DNA of 64,000 nt. Source: Paenibacillus_D sp047238105 (GTDB lineage: Bacteria; Bacillota; Bacilli; Paenibacillales; Paenibacillaceae). Below the pieces are notes generated by a model. That model had not been told where the DNA came from, ran no database searches, and was given only the letters and a program-made list of their open reading frames with translations. The DNA is taken from assembly GCF_047238105.1 (NCBI RefSeq), contig NZ_JBDFMD010000001.1, positions 1,612,001 through 1,676,000 of the forward strand. Reading direction: 5' to 3'. The position numbers were made by a program, and so were the translations under genes. The number at the start of each line of letters is the position of its first letter. Position 1 is the stretch's first letter. Of this stretch, positions 34,744 to 43,486 are shown piece after piece.

Positions 34744-35580
34744 GTGGACAAAATTTTATTGTTGCTCATTGTCGCCATTCTAAATGGCGCGCTCATCTAC
34801 ATGGATACGTTGTTGAAAGACATCATCCCCATCTCTCTTTATGCAGAGCGTTACATGACGCTTTCCACCGGCGTGGATCTTGCCGAAAGTTTGTATGACA
34901 TCCTGTTCGGTTTTGGAGTCGCGCTCATGATCTTGAAGTTTTTGAAAAAGGGATTTGAAATTTATGTCCTCTGGACAGACGGCGATCCGGATGAGGAGCC
35001 GCTATTATTGCTTACCAACTTTTTTCGGGCCATGGCAGTTGCCATTTGCTTCCCGACCATCTACACCTGGCTCGGTCAGATCGTAGAGGACTTAACAGAC
35101 CGATTGTTGGCTGTCATTGGCCAGTCCACCGACTATAACTGGCAGTTCTGGGTGGACAGTATCAGTTCCATGGGACTGGTGACCGCCATTTTCGGTCTCA
35201 TCTTTGTTGTCTGTTTCTTTATTCTTTATTTCCAATTCCTCATGCGCGGACTGGAGATGTTTATTTTGCGGGTAGGTATCCCGTTAGCCTGCGCAGGATT
35301 GCTGGATAATGACCGGGGCATCTTTCGTGCTTATGCGCAGAAGTTTATGCAATCGATGCTGGCGGTTGTCATTCAAATTGCGCTTGCTAAACTGGGCGTT
35401 GGCCTGATGCTGCAAGACCACATCTTTTGGGGCATGGCCTGTATGGTGCTAGCGATTCGGACACCTCGCTTTTTATCTGACTTCTTGATTACGACTGGCG
35501 GAGGCGGCGGTGTCGTGAACAACGTCTACCATAGCGTGAAGCTGGTTGGTATGGCCCGAAAGCTCATAAAGGCCGGGTGA
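34744..35580 (+). CDS. VirB6/TrbL-like polytopic channel protein
   Basis: 278 residues from GTG 34744, selected for the AAAGGAGG ribosome binding site. There are about six membrane helices (for example KILLLLIVAILNGALIY, ILFGFGVALMILKFL, VTAIFGLIFVVCFFILYF, LAVVIQIALAKLGVGLML), then a glycine-rich segment near the C-terminus (TTGGGGGVVNN). That shape is typical of VirB6/TrbL inner-channel proteins in Gram-positive type IV systems. The next gene's GTG overlaps its stop. Confidence 0.75.
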   Translation: MDKILLLLIVAILNGALIYMDTLLKDIIPISLYAERYMTLSTGVDLAESLYDILFGFGVALMILKFLKKGFEIYVLWTDGDPDEEPLLLLTNFFRAMAVAICFPTIYTWLGQIVEDLTDRLLAVIGQSTDYNWQFWVDSISSMGLVTAIFGLIFVVCFFILYFQFLMRGLEMFILRVGIPLACAGLLDNDRGIFRAYAQKFMQSMLAVVIQIALAKLGVGLMLQDHIFWGMACMVLAIRTPRFLSDFLITTGGGGGVVNNVYHSVKLVGMARKLIKAG

Positions 35581-35795
35581 GGAAAATGGTAACGCTAGAG
35601 GAACTAGCTCAGGCGGTCATCGTGCTTATTCGCCTGGGCTGCATCTTTCGCTTCATCTATTGTATGGTACGCCTGTCAGGAGCCGACGAAGAAGCGACCA
35701 AGTACAAAAAGCGTGCCCGCAATGTCGTGTTGTTTTATATACTCGCAGAAAGCATCTGGCAAGTAAAAGACATTATCCAGTATTACTATCAGTAA
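35577..35795 (+). CDS. Small two-helix membrane protein of the transfer operon
   Basis: 72 residues from GTG 35577 (four-base overlap with the VirB6-like gene); an ATG at 35586 is also possible. Two hydrophobic segments (QAVIVLIRLGCIFRFIYCMV and NVVLFYILAESIWQV) are separated by a charged loop. It is found where small VirB3-like or channel accessory genes usually sit. No family was recognised. Confidence 0.6.
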   Translation: MRKMVTLEELAQAVIVLIRLGCIFRFIYCMVRLSGADEEATKYKKRARNVVLFYILAESIWQVKDIIQYYYQ

Positions 35796-35911
35796 CTGAA
35801 GAGTTTTCTCTCCCCCTGTGCAAGAGAAAGCGAGACCTGTATCCATGATCTCGCCTGCGGCATTAAATGGCCCAATGTGCTTGCCGACACCTATAGTTCA
35901 GATTCTCAGGC

Positions 35912-36382
35912 CTAACACCGTGAAATTAGCAGATGGAAATCGGATGACTCCTCTTTACTGAACATCTCTCGAAGATGAACATCAACGGGAACGTTTATAA
36001 AACCTAGTTTATGCGCCAGTCCAACGCTAGCATCCGTATGAGCATTTCTGATACAAATTCGATCAAAACCTTTACGCTGTGCATAGTCTTTTAACCATTC
36101 GACCACTCTTGTTCCAATCCCCATTCGCTCTGGTGCCAAAGCAATTCTGTCAATGATCAGACTTTGATAAATCGAAGCTTCATGGCAATAAAGCTCCGAG
36201 CGTAAAACCATACTGACTTTCCCTTCAGCCGAGTCGACTTCGACTTTCCCTAATGCTCGTCCTCCATAAGGATTTTGAACCTCCACCTTATCTAAAGTTA
36301 GCTCTTCCAATAAATAACGCAAATCTTCAAAATCAACAGCGGGTAATTGAAAAGCTCTTGTCTCCGATTCTCTGCCTTTCAT
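35912..36382 (-). CDS. GNAT-family N-acetyltransferase (cargo)
   Basis: 156 residues from the ATG at 36382, which is six bases after AGGAGGG; two earlier in-frame ATGs are badly placed. Acetyl-CoA binding motif A is visible as RIALAPERMGIGTRVVEWL (RxxGxG), followed by IRNAHTDASVGLAHKLGF with the usual motif B aromatic. It is on the strand opposite to the transfer genes and interrupts their order, so it is an added cargo gene with its own promoter. The substrate is unknown; antibiotic or protein acetylation are both possible. Confidence 0.75.
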   Translation of the reverse strand: MKGRESETRAFQLPAVDFEDLRYLLEELTLDKVEVQNPYGGRALGKVEVDSAEGKVSMVLRSELYCHEASIYQSLIIDRIALAPERMGIGTRVVEWLKDYAQRKGFDRICIRNAHTDASVGLAHKLGFINVPVDVHLREMFSKEESSDFHLLISRC

Positions 36383-36525
36383 TTTCATCCCTCCTGAAAA
36401 TGTCCTGTCATTCATCCAACGTAATAAATGGTTCGCTTAAAGGTTCAACTTCTCTGCTCGTTTCATTTCTCCTGCTTGCGAACCCATATTAAAAAACAAC
36501 ACAACTTGTAAAGGAGGAGAAGACA

Positions 36526-36864
36526 ATGTTGTTGGAAGAACAGTCCTTGTACATTCCCCTTGGTGTCAAGCCTGAAGCGGAGTGGTTCCCCGGCTTTGGT
36601 CAGCGTCAGCTTGGTCAATCTGCTGTAGGCTCACTTGCCGCTGTAGGTATCGCTCTATTCCTTTGGCTGATGGGTGGCAGCGTCCCGCTGGCGATGGTTG
36701 TCTTTCTGATCGGCGTATCCGCCTCCGTAATGATGACGACCAAGGACCGGCACAATTTGTCCGTGCTGGACCAGATCACGTTTATGATTCGTTTTGCAAA
36801 ATCGCAGAAGTTCTACCCTTATCGTAGTTTGAGCAGTTGGACGATGACGGAGCGCAAGCCATGA
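36526..36864 (+). CDS. PrgI/VirB3-like membrane protein
   Basis: 112 residues with AAAGGAGGAG before ATG. It starts with YIPLGVKPEAEWFPGFGQRQL, then two close membrane helices, then NLSVLDQITFMIRFAKSQKFYPYR, a layout I know from the PrgI family of Gram-positive type IV systems, normally encoded just before VirB4. Here the VirB4 gene lies 11 kb further on and a Tad set is in between. Its last codon overlaps the ATG of the prepilin peptidase. Confidence 0.72.
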   Translation: MLLEEQSLYIPLGVKPEAEWFPGFGQRQLGQSAVGSLAAVGIALFLWLMGGSVPLAMVVFLIGVSASVMMTTKDRHNLSVLDQITFMIRFAKSQKFYPYRSLSSWTMTERKP

Positions 36865-37304
36865 TGGACGCGGAGCCCACCTTTTTGGTAAAAGGCTTTC
36901 TGTTTGCCTTGTTTCTCATGATCGCGAGTTCTCACGACATTCGCACACGTGAGATTCCCAATTGGTTGCCGCTTGCGTTAGTTGGTTCAGGCTTGCTCCA
37001 GCTTCAACTGGTGTCGGCTCTCCTTGGCCTGCTTGCCACCAGCTTGCCTTATCTGCTGGCCGCCGTTATCACAGGCGGAAAGATCGGCGGCGGCGACATC
37101 AAGCTGATGGCTGCCTGCGGCTTTGTCTTGGGACCTGTCGGCGGCATCCTGCAAAGTATTGTTGGGTTAACGCTCGTTTTGCTGTTCGCCATTGGGATTG
37201 CTTTTCGTAGTGGACTTAAAAGCGCCAAACAGACCGCCTTACCGCTAGTTCCTTTTCTCGCGGCAGGCGGTTTGCTCTCGTTTACATTACTTCATTTGTT
37301 ATGA
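36861..37304 (+). CDS. Prepilin peptidase (TadV/CpaA, A24 family)
   Basis: About 147 residues, four to five membrane helices. The two catalytic aspartates of A24 peptidases are seen: one in SSHDIRTREIPNW (D in the first cytoplasmic loop) and one in GGKIGGGDIKLMAACG (GxGD motif). The short length matches TadV/CpaA rather than the larger PilD. It starts within the stop of the PrgI-like gene. Its substrates are probably the pseudopilin-like proteins at 43088 and 43483 and perhaps the small protein at 34469. Confidence 0.85.
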   Translation: MMDAEPTFLVKGFLFALFLMIASSHDIRTREIPNWLPLALVGSGLLQLQLVSALLGLLATSLPYLLAAVITGGKIGGGDIKLMAACGFVLGPVGGILQSIVGLTLVLLFAIGIAFRSGLKSAKQTALPLVPFLAAGGLLSFTLLHLL

Positions 37305-37326
37305 AAGAAGGAGGTTACTCACATTC

Positions 37327-38076
37327 ATGAGTTGGATAAAAAACCGTACCGTGTTGGGGACAAGCTGCATTATTCTCTCCCTCATCCTTTGCCTCGGCAT
37401 TGCACCGTTGCTGAACCGGAGCGCCAGCGAACAAGTCGCCATTGTACGCATTGTCCAAGATGTGGCTAGGGGAGAGGCCATTGCCGCAACCCACGTAGAA
37501 AATGCCAATGTCGGAGCCTACAACTTGCCCGCTGACGTACTGAAATCAAGTGATGATGTAGTGGGGCAGTATGCCACTGTCGACCTGAAAGCTGGCGACT
37601 ATGTACTCCCCTCCAAGCTGTCGGCAGTTCCCCTCGACGCTTATCTGACCCGTCTTGACGGACAAAAACAAGCCCTATCCGTTACGATCAAAAGCCTCGC
37701 GGCAGGACTGTCAGGTAAGCTGCAGCCTGGTGATATTGTCAGCTTGATCGCAGCCGACTACGGCGATCTTCGTACGACCGCGCTGCCCCCGGAGTTACAG
37801 TATGTTGAAGTATTGTCGGTAACGACTAGCAGAGGTCTGGATGCCCAATCCGCAACAAACGACCAAAAAGACGAGAACGAAAAGGAACTGCCTTCCACGC
37901 TTACACTGCTCGTTCAGCCACAGCAAGCCGTTTTATTGACCGATATCGAAAACAAAGGAAAGCTCCATGCTGCACTCGTATATCGGGGAGATGCGGCAAC
38001 TGCGCAACGATTCCTTGATCAACAAGATGCCTATTTTACTTCCAAGGAGAAACCGGAGGAAGCTGCGCATGAATAA
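37327..38076 (+). CDS. CpaB/RcpC-like SAF-domain protein
   Basis: 249 residues. An N-terminal membrane helix (GTSCIILSLILCLGIAPLL) is followed by an SAF domain (DVARGEAIAATHVENANVGAYNLP, then GQYATVDLKAGDYVL) and a CpaB-type second half (AAGLSGKLQPGDIVSLIAADY). CpaB/RcpC belongs to the Tad/Flp pilus apparatus in the envelope. It lies in order after the prepilin peptidase and overlaps the next gene's start by 8 bases. Confidence 0.8.
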   Translation: MSWIKNRTVLGTSCIILSLILCLGIAPLLNRSASEQVAIVRIVQDVARGEAIAATHVENANVGAYNLPADVLKSSDDVVGQYATVDLKAGDYVLPSKLSAVPLDAYLTRLDGQKQALSVTIKSLAAGLSGKLQPGDIVSLIAADYGDLRTTALPPELQYVEVLSVTTSRGLDAQSATNDQKDENEKELPSTLTLLVQPQQAVLLTDIENKGKLHAALVYRGDAATAQRFLDQQDAYFTSKEKPEEAAHE

Positions 38077-38917
38077 CAAACCGCTGATTGTCATGTGGGG
38101 CAGTCCGTTTAGCGGCAAAACGATTGCCACCGTCAAGCTGGCTCAAGCCCTTGCCGCTCGCCGTAAAAATGTACTCGTCATTTTTAGCGATGCCCTCTGC
38201 CCTTCCGTTGCCTCGATCGTACCTCAGCAGGTAAGTGAGCAACAATCACTTGGCGAACTGCTCAGTCTGCCCACACTTGCCCAAGAAGACCTACTTCGCT
38301 ATTCTCTCGCATTAAAAGGATCACCCCATCTCGCATTTCTGGGCTACAAAAAAGGCGATCATTTATTTTCCTATGCCGACTACAGCCGTGAACGAGCCGT
38401 TGACTTATTGACACTGGCCAGACATACCGCCGATGTCGTGCTGGTGGATTGCGCCAGCTATGTGTCCGCCTACTTGCTCTCTACCGTGGCGCTGGAATTG
38501 GCCGATACGGTGTTCCGGTTTCATACCTGCGACCTGAAAAGCATGATGTTTTACGCTTCCTATTTGCCGCTGTTGTCCGATGCCCGGTTTAAACACGCGG
38601 AAACGATTCCGATTCTGTCCAATGTCAAACCCGGACAAGACAGTCGGACGTACAGCCAAGTTGTCGGAGGTATCCGCTTCCTCCTGCCACACATCGCTGC
38701 GCTGGAACAGCAAGCCCTCGAAGCAAGATTAATGGACTCGCTTCCGCCCGGCAAGGATGCCACTGCCTATCAGGAAGGCATCTCCCACATGATGGGGTTG
38801 ATCGTCTCCGAGGACACGCAGAAGCCACATCAGCGATCCGTATCGGCTGCGAACAAGGCATCTATCGTACGTTGGTTCAAAGGGCAGCTTTGGAGCTGGC
38901 GAGGTGGTCGAAAATGA
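38069..38917 (+). CDS. CpaE/TadZ-like MinD-family ATPase
   Basis: 282 residues from ATG 38069 after CCGGAGGA. The P-loop is MWGSPFSGKTIATVKLA near residue 10, a simple GxxxSGKT form without the first Lys of classical MinD/ParA; the MinD-like fold is suggested by VVLVDCASYVSAYLLSTVALELADTV. Position between CpaB and CpaF fits TadZ/CpaE, which places the pilus machine in the cell. There is no obvious receiver domain at the N-terminus. Confidence 0.7.
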   Translation: MNNKPLIVMWGSPFSGKTIATVKLAQALAARRKNVLVIFSDALCPSVASIVPQQVSEQQSLGELLSLPTLAQEDLLRYSLALKGSPHLAFLGYKKGDHLFSYADYSRERAVDLLTLARHTADVVLVDCASYVSAYLLSTVALELADTVFRFHTCDLKSMMFYASYLPLLSDARFKHAETIPILSNVKPGQDSRTYSQVVGGIRFLLPHIAALEQQALEARLMDSLPPGKDATAYQEGISHMMGLIVSEDTQKPHQRSVSAANKASIVRWFKGQLWSWRGGRK

Positions 38918-40257
38918 ACCAAACCGCACTTTATTTCTCCAGCCAATCCAAGCCCTTTAACGAAGTACTGAAGGAGGTACAAGCCTACCTTTCTAGCAAA
39001 TACGCGACGTTGCTTAGCAGGCATCCGGCAGAGCAAAAACAGCAGATAATCGCGTACATTAGTCAATACTTGACCGATCATCGTCTGCATGTCTCTAGTC
39101 TTTCCTTGGATGAACTGATCGACCGGCTGTACGCGGAAATGGTGGAGTATTCGTTTTTGACCCGCTACTTGTTTGCAAGTGACGTGGAAGAGATCAACAT
39201 TAACGGCTATAACGACGTGAAAATCAGCTACACGAACGGCTCTATCCTGCCTGCCGATGAACAGTTCTCTTCCCCCGAACATGCGGTCAATGTGATTCGG
39301 CGTTTACTCCACCAGTCCGGCATGATTCTCGACTACTCGCAGCCCATCGTTCGTGGACACCTTGCCAACAACATTCGCATTACCGTTTTTGGTCTACCGA
39401 TCACGGATAAGGACAAAGGCATCGCCGCTTCCATTCGGATTGTCAACCCGCAAAAGCTGGCGCGGGAAGATTTTATTCGAGGCGGTACGGCCACCGACGA
39501 CATGCTGGACTTTCTTAGCTTGTGTCTCCGCTATGGTCTATCAATTTGTGTCACCGGAGCAACTGGCAGCGGCAAAACCACACTGATGAGCTGGCTGTTA
39601 TCCACCATCCCTTTTGACAAGCGTATTTTTACGATTGAAAACGGCACCCGCGAGTTTGATCTTGTCATCACCGATGAAGATGGTCATGTGTTGAATAATG
39701 TCGTGCATACGGTAACCCGTTCCAGCGATGACCCGCGTCAAAACATCGATCAGGAGAAATTACTTGAGTTTGCACTCACAGCCAACCCTGATGTGATCTG
39801 TGTTGGAGAAATGAAATCCGCCGAGGCGTTTGCCGCTCAGGAAGCGGCTCGTACCGGTCATACGGTGATCACTACGACCCACGCCAATTCATGCCTTGCT
39901 ACCTATTATCGGATGGTCACGCTTTGTACGCAAAAGTATGAAATGAATGACAGAACGCTTTTCAATTTGGTCACCGAAGCGTTCCCGATTGTCCTTTTTG
40001 TCAAAAAGCTGGAGGATAATGTTCGACGCATCATGGAGATCACGGAATGCCGCATTCAACTGGATGGAACGCGTGAAGTGGTTCCTTTGTATCGATTCGC
40101 AGTCCGATCCACTCGGGAAGTCGGCGGACAGATTCGCATTGAAGGCGACTATGAAAAAGTGAACGACATCTCTCCCGGTTTACAGAAGCGTCTATTGGAA
40201 AACGGTCTCCCCTTGTCCATGTTGCAACGATTACAAAAAGGGGGCGATAGCACATGA
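38914..40257 (+). CDS. CpaF/TadA-type secretion ATPase
   Basis: 447 residues; ATG 38914 overlaps the previous stop. The C-terminal ATPase has Walker A TGATGSGKTTLMSWLL, an Asp-box region VENGTREFDL-like, Walker B VICVGEMKSAEAFAAQEAARTGH and the His box TTTHANS. These are the motifs of VirB11/TadA traffic ATPases. The N-terminal 150 residues are the CpaF-specific helical and DVEEININGYNDV segment. It powers assembly of Flp-type pilins or pseudopilins and is followed by its TadB partner. Confidence 0.88.
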   Translation: MNQTALYFSSQSKPFNEVLKEVQAYLSSKYATLLSRHPAEQKQQIIAYISQYLTDHRLHVSSLSLDELIDRLYAEMVEYSFLTRYLFASDVEEININGYNDVKISYTNGSILPADEQFSSPEHAVNVIRRLLHQSGMILDYSQPIVRGHLANNIRITVFGLPITDKDKGIAASIRIVNPQKLAREDFIRGGTATDDMLDFLSLCLRYGLSICVTGATGSGKTTLMSWLLSTIPFDKRIFTIENGTREFDLVITDEDGHVLNNVVHTVTRSSDDPRQNIDQEKLLEFALTANPDVICVGEMKSAEAFAAQEAARTGHTVITTTHANSCLATYYRMVTLCTQKYEMNDRTLFNLVTEAFPIVLFVKKLEDNVRRIMEITECRIQLDGTREVVPLYRFAVRSTREVGGQIRIEGDYEKVNDISPGLQKRLLENGLPLSMLQRLQKGGDST

Positions 40258-41192
40258 TAGTTTTGCTCCTGCTTGCCTTTGTCGGCTTATCCGCAGGAAG
40301 CCTGCTGCTGCTCCGATTGTCCCCTCGGCTGCTGATCGAAGCGTTGGTAGAACGCTTGCAGCGAGGGCAAACGCGCAATCCGTCGATAGCTGAGCAAATG
40401 CGCCGCATCCAGCGCCCAAAGAAGCTGAAAGGATGGCGGGCTACGATTGCCGAGGTGACCGCTATTTTACAGCAAACGGGTCATGAGCAGCGCATAGGCT
40501 TTCTTTTTACTCTTTCCCTGCTACTGGCAATAGGTGGTTCGCTGCTTGCTTTAATGCTGAATAATGTTTGGCTTCTGCCGGTCTTTGCAAGCGGGCTGGC
40601 GATGTCGCCTTTTTGGCTCGTGCTGTTTAGTACAACGTTTTATAAAAAACGGTTGCATGCCGAATTGGAAACCGCATTGTCCGTTATTACAACATCGTAT
40701 CTGCGCAGCGAAAATATCCTGTCGGCAGTGGAGGAGAATTTGCCCTATTTGAATCCGCCCGTATCCGATGTGTTTCAGGCGTTTTTGGCTGAATCCAAAC
40801 TGATTCATACGAATTTGCATCTGGCGCTCACAGAGCTGCGAGGCCGCATCCATAACAGCGTATTTCAGGAATGGTGCGACGCATTGATGGCTTGTCAGGA
40901 GGATCGCACATTGAAAACGACACTGATGCCCATTGTCGCCAAGCTATCGGATATGCGCGTCGTTTCGGCTGAACTGGATTCGGCGTTATATGAGCCGCTA
41001 AAAGAGTTTTTGACGATGGCGCTCCTGCTGATTGGCAATATCCCGTTGCTATACTTTTTGAATCGGGACTGGTATCGCGCCTTGACGCAAACGACGCCGG
41101 GCCACATGGTGCTAGCGTTATGTGGGCTAGCTATACTGATTTCTTTGGGTGCGGTCATTCGATTGACACGCCCGCTTGATTATCGAAGATAG
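40254..41192 (+). CDS. TadB-like type II secretion F-domain membrane protein
   Basis: 312 residues, overlapping cpaF by four bases. N-terminal membrane helix, cytoplasmic helical domain with LETALSVITTSYLRSENILSAVEENLP, and two pairs of membrane helices at about 80-120 and 260-305. This is the TadB layout, the inner-membrane platform working with CpaF. TadC is encoded separately at 42191 after two unrelated small genes, an unusual interruption. Confidence 0.78.
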   Translation: MIVLLLLAFVGLSAGSLLLLRLSPRLLIEALVERLQRGQTRNPSIAEQMRRIQRPKKLKGWRATIAEVTAILQQTGHEQRIGFLFTLSLLLAIGGSLLALMLNNVWLLPVFASGLAMSPFWLVLFSTTFYKKRLHAELETALSVITTSYLRSENILSAVEENLPYLNPPVSDVFQAFLAESKLIHTNLHLALTELRGRIHNSVFQEWCDALMACQEDRTLKTTLMPIVAKLSDMRVVSAELDSALYEPLKEFLTMALLLIGNIPLLYFLNRDWYRALTQTTPGHMVLALCGLAILISLGAVIRLTRPLDYRR

Positions 41193-41204
41193 GAGGATAC
41201 CTTT

Positions 41205-41459
41205 ATGAACAACAAAGACGTCGCTGCCTTGCTGGGAGAGTTGATTGAAGCGGATGAGAATGAAAGTGCCCGTTTGGAAAAACTGCTTGCTCGGTACGGC
41301 GTGGTCAGCCTTTTCCAACGGTTAGATGAGGGAATGCCCTTATCAACGGAAAGCTTGGAGAAGCTTCGAGCGCTTCAATTGTTGATTGATCGCATGTCAC
41401 AAAGGGATGATACCGAACTCGGGGAGGAAAACGATTATGGGTTACCTCCACACGAATGA
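41205..41459 (+). CDS. Small acidic protein of unknown function
   Basis: 84 residues, acidic and helical (KDVAALLGELIEADENESARLEKLLARYGVVSLFQRL). The ribosome binding site is AGGAGG. It overlaps the radC-like gene by 23 bases and both lie between TadB and TadC. No family recognised. Confidence 0.55.
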   Translation: MNNKDVAALLGELIEADENESARLEKLLARYGVVSLFQRLDEGMPLSTESLEKLRALQLLIDRMSQRDDTELGEENDYGLPPHE

Positions 41460-42171
41460 GAAGTATTTTTCTGATTTTGTCCAATCTATTCACAAATTGA
41501 CTCGCATCCCGCTAGACAAGCTGGAGGAATACGGCAAGGTAAACAACCTGATAAACGTGCTGGAACATCCTCGTGTTTTGGAACCGACTGTTGCGCAATT
41601 TCAAAAGATCGAACAGCTCAATGCATTCCTTCGGGCCTATCGCGTAGTCAAGTGGGAGGAAGAAAACGCCAGACAGTGTATTCGCTCGCCACAACAAGCA
41701 GGCGACTATTTTTCTACGCTGCTCGAAGGCGTTCGGGACCGGGAACGGTTCATGGTTGCCTTCTTGAATAACAGCAATCGCATCATCGAGACCCGAACGA
41801 TTTCGGAAGGAAGCATCGACCAAGCGCCTGTTTACCCCCGTGATATCTTGAAGGCCGCATTGAATTGCGACTGCTCCTCTTTAATATTTGCCCATAATCA
41901 TCCAGGCGGCACGCTCTCCCCTTCTCCTGAAGACGTACAGTTAACACGACGGATGGTTGATATTTTCAACCCATTAAACATCCAAGTACTTGATCACATC
42001 ATCATTGCAGGCAACGGCTACCTGTCCATGGCTGAAATGGGCAAATTGCCGAGCGTTGCAGAAAGGACTGCCAACTACGAGTCCATCTCCCTTCCAGTGA
42101 TGGAACAAAGCGACTATCCATACGAAACACTGCATTCGTCAGACGAAATCGATGACGAATGGGAACGGTAA
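41437..42171 (+). CDS. RadC-like JAB-domain protein
   Basis: 244 residues from ATG 41437 with GGAGG upstream. The C-terminal JAB/MPN metalloprotease-like motif is intact: HNHPGGTLSPSPEDVQLTRRM, with the preceding ILKAALNCDCSSLIFA. The N-terminal helix-hairpin-helix of chromosomal RadC is not evident. Such proteins are frequent on mobile elements, often with anti-restriction genes; activity is unproven. Its place inside the Tad set is odd. Confidence 0.8.
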   Translation: MGYLHTNEKYFSDFVQSIHKLTRIPLDKLEEYGKVNNLINVLEHPRVLEPTVAQFQKIEQLNAFLRAYRVVKWEEENARQCIRSPQQAGDYFSTLLEGVRDRERFMVAFLNNSNRIIETRTISEGSIDQAPVYPRDILKAALNCDCSSLIFAHNHPGGTLSPSPEDVQLTRRMVDIFNPLNIQVLDHIIIAGNGYLSMAEMGKLPSVAERTANYESISLPVMEQSDYPYETLHSSDEIDDEWER

Positions 42172-42190
42172 AGGAGGTGTCACCTGATTT

Positions 42191-43063
42191 ATGACGGGAC
42201 TTCTTTTTGGTTTCGGTTTGTCTTTTGCAGCCGGTGCCTATTTTTTGTTGGCTGATCTAATGCATGTCTCCACCCGTGCCAGCACAAGAGCGATTCTGGA
42301 GGTAGCCAAAACTGGTAACGGAAAACCATCCTCCCTGCACGTGCTGCTCTTTCGTCTCTCCGCCTTGCTGGCAGAACGCTTGCCACTCAGCGACTATTAC
42401 AAACGTAAGACGGCGGCTACGCTCCGTTCCGCGGGCATCTCCCTCACACCCGAAGTGTTTCTCTCGCAAGCGATTGTAAAAGCAGGTCTAATCTTGGGTG
42501 CAGGAATGGCGCTGCTTCCCTTGCTGCCTCTGCTTTCTCCCCTATTGATTTTTTTGGCAATCGCTCTCTTTTTTAAGGACTATCGCTCTGCCGACGAAGT
42601 GGTGCGAAAAAAGCGAGAACAAATTGAAACGGAGCTCCCCCGTTTTGTCGCAACCGTAGCCCAAGAATTGAAGGCATCCCGCGATGTCCTGCGGATACTG
42701 GAGACGTATGCCAGCCATGCCGGAGAGAGTTTGCAGCATGAACTTCAAATGACGATTGCTGATATGAAAAGCGGCAATTTGGAAACCGCGCTGCTCCGAC
42801 TAGAAACCCGAATCGGCAGCCCCATGCTCTCTGACATGGTGCGCGGCTTGCTGGCCGTCTTGCGCGGCGACCAAGGCGTTGTCTATTTTGAGATGTTGGC
42901 TCACGATTTCAAACTGGCCGAGATCCAGAAGCTCAAGCGGATTGCAATGAAACGCCCCGGCAAAATCCGCAAATATTCCTTCCTCATGCTTGCCTGTTAC
43001 ATCCTTACCTACATGGTCATTATCGGCATGGAGATCATGAAGGCGATCGGCAAGTTGTTCTAG
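42191..43063 (+). CDS. TadC-like type II secretion F-domain membrane protein
   Basis: 290 residues. Membrane helices at the N-terminus, a pair near 95-130 and one at the C-terminus (SFLMLACYILTYMVIIGMEI); the cytoplasmic domain contains QIETELPRFVATVAQELKASRDVLRILETYA, the F-domain motif of TadB/TadC. It should form the platform with TadB. Confidence 0.75.
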   Translation: MTGLLFGFGLSFAAGAYFLLADLMHVSTRASTRAILEVAKTGNGKPSSLHVLLFRLSALLAERLPLSDYYKRKTAATLRSAGISLTPEVFLSQAIVKAGLILGAGMALLPLLPLLSPLLIFLAIALFFKDYRSADEVVRKKREQIETELPRFVATVAQELKASRDVLRILETYASHAGESLQHELQMTIADMKSGNLETALLRLETRIGSPMLSDMVRGLLAVLRGDQGVVYFEMLAHDFKLAEIQKLKRIAMKRPGKIRKYSFLMLACYILTYMVIIGMEIMKAIGKLF

Positions 43064-43087
43064 TCCATTTAAGAAAGGAGGCTTTCT

Positions 43088-43486
43088 ATGCTGAATCGAG
43101 CGATCTGCTCCCGGCGAGGCGAAGGCTATGTCGATGTCGCCGTCATTGTGCTGGCGGCCATGCTCTGCGTCGGACTTGCCATTCAAGTCTTTCCGGTGTT
43201 TATGGCCCAGCAAAAGCTGAATACGTTCGCGAATGAACTGGTGAGGGAAGCAGAGATTTCCGGCAGAGTCGGCTCGGAAACTACACAGCGGGTCAATGAA
43301 TTGCAGGAACAAACCGGGCTGCACCCCACCATTTCGTGGAGCAAAACAGGCCAAATTCAAATTAATGAGGAAGTGTCGGTCTCGCTGCACATGACGGTAG
43401 ATATCGGTTTATTCGGAGGCTTTGGCTCGTTTCCCATCGAGCTTTCTGCTTCTGCTAAAGGAAAGTCCGAGGTGTATTGGAAATGA
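43088..43486 (+). CDS. TadE-like pseudopilin (DUF4320-type)
   Basis: 132 residues. After a short leader CSRRGEGYVDVAV there is one membrane helix and an extracellular beta-rich part. RRGEGYVD followed by the helix looks like a pseudopilin leader for the nearby prepilin peptidase. I recall DUF4320 for this protein in clostridial elements, from memory. Ribosome binding site AAAGGAGG; overlaps the next gene by four bases. Confidence 0.68.
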   Translation: MLNRAICSRRGEGYVDVAVIVLAAMLCVGLAIQVFPVFMAQQKLNTFANELVREAEISGRVGSETTQRVNELQEQTGLHPTISWSKTGQIQINEEVSVSLHMTVDIGLFGGFGSFPIELSASAKGKSEVYWK

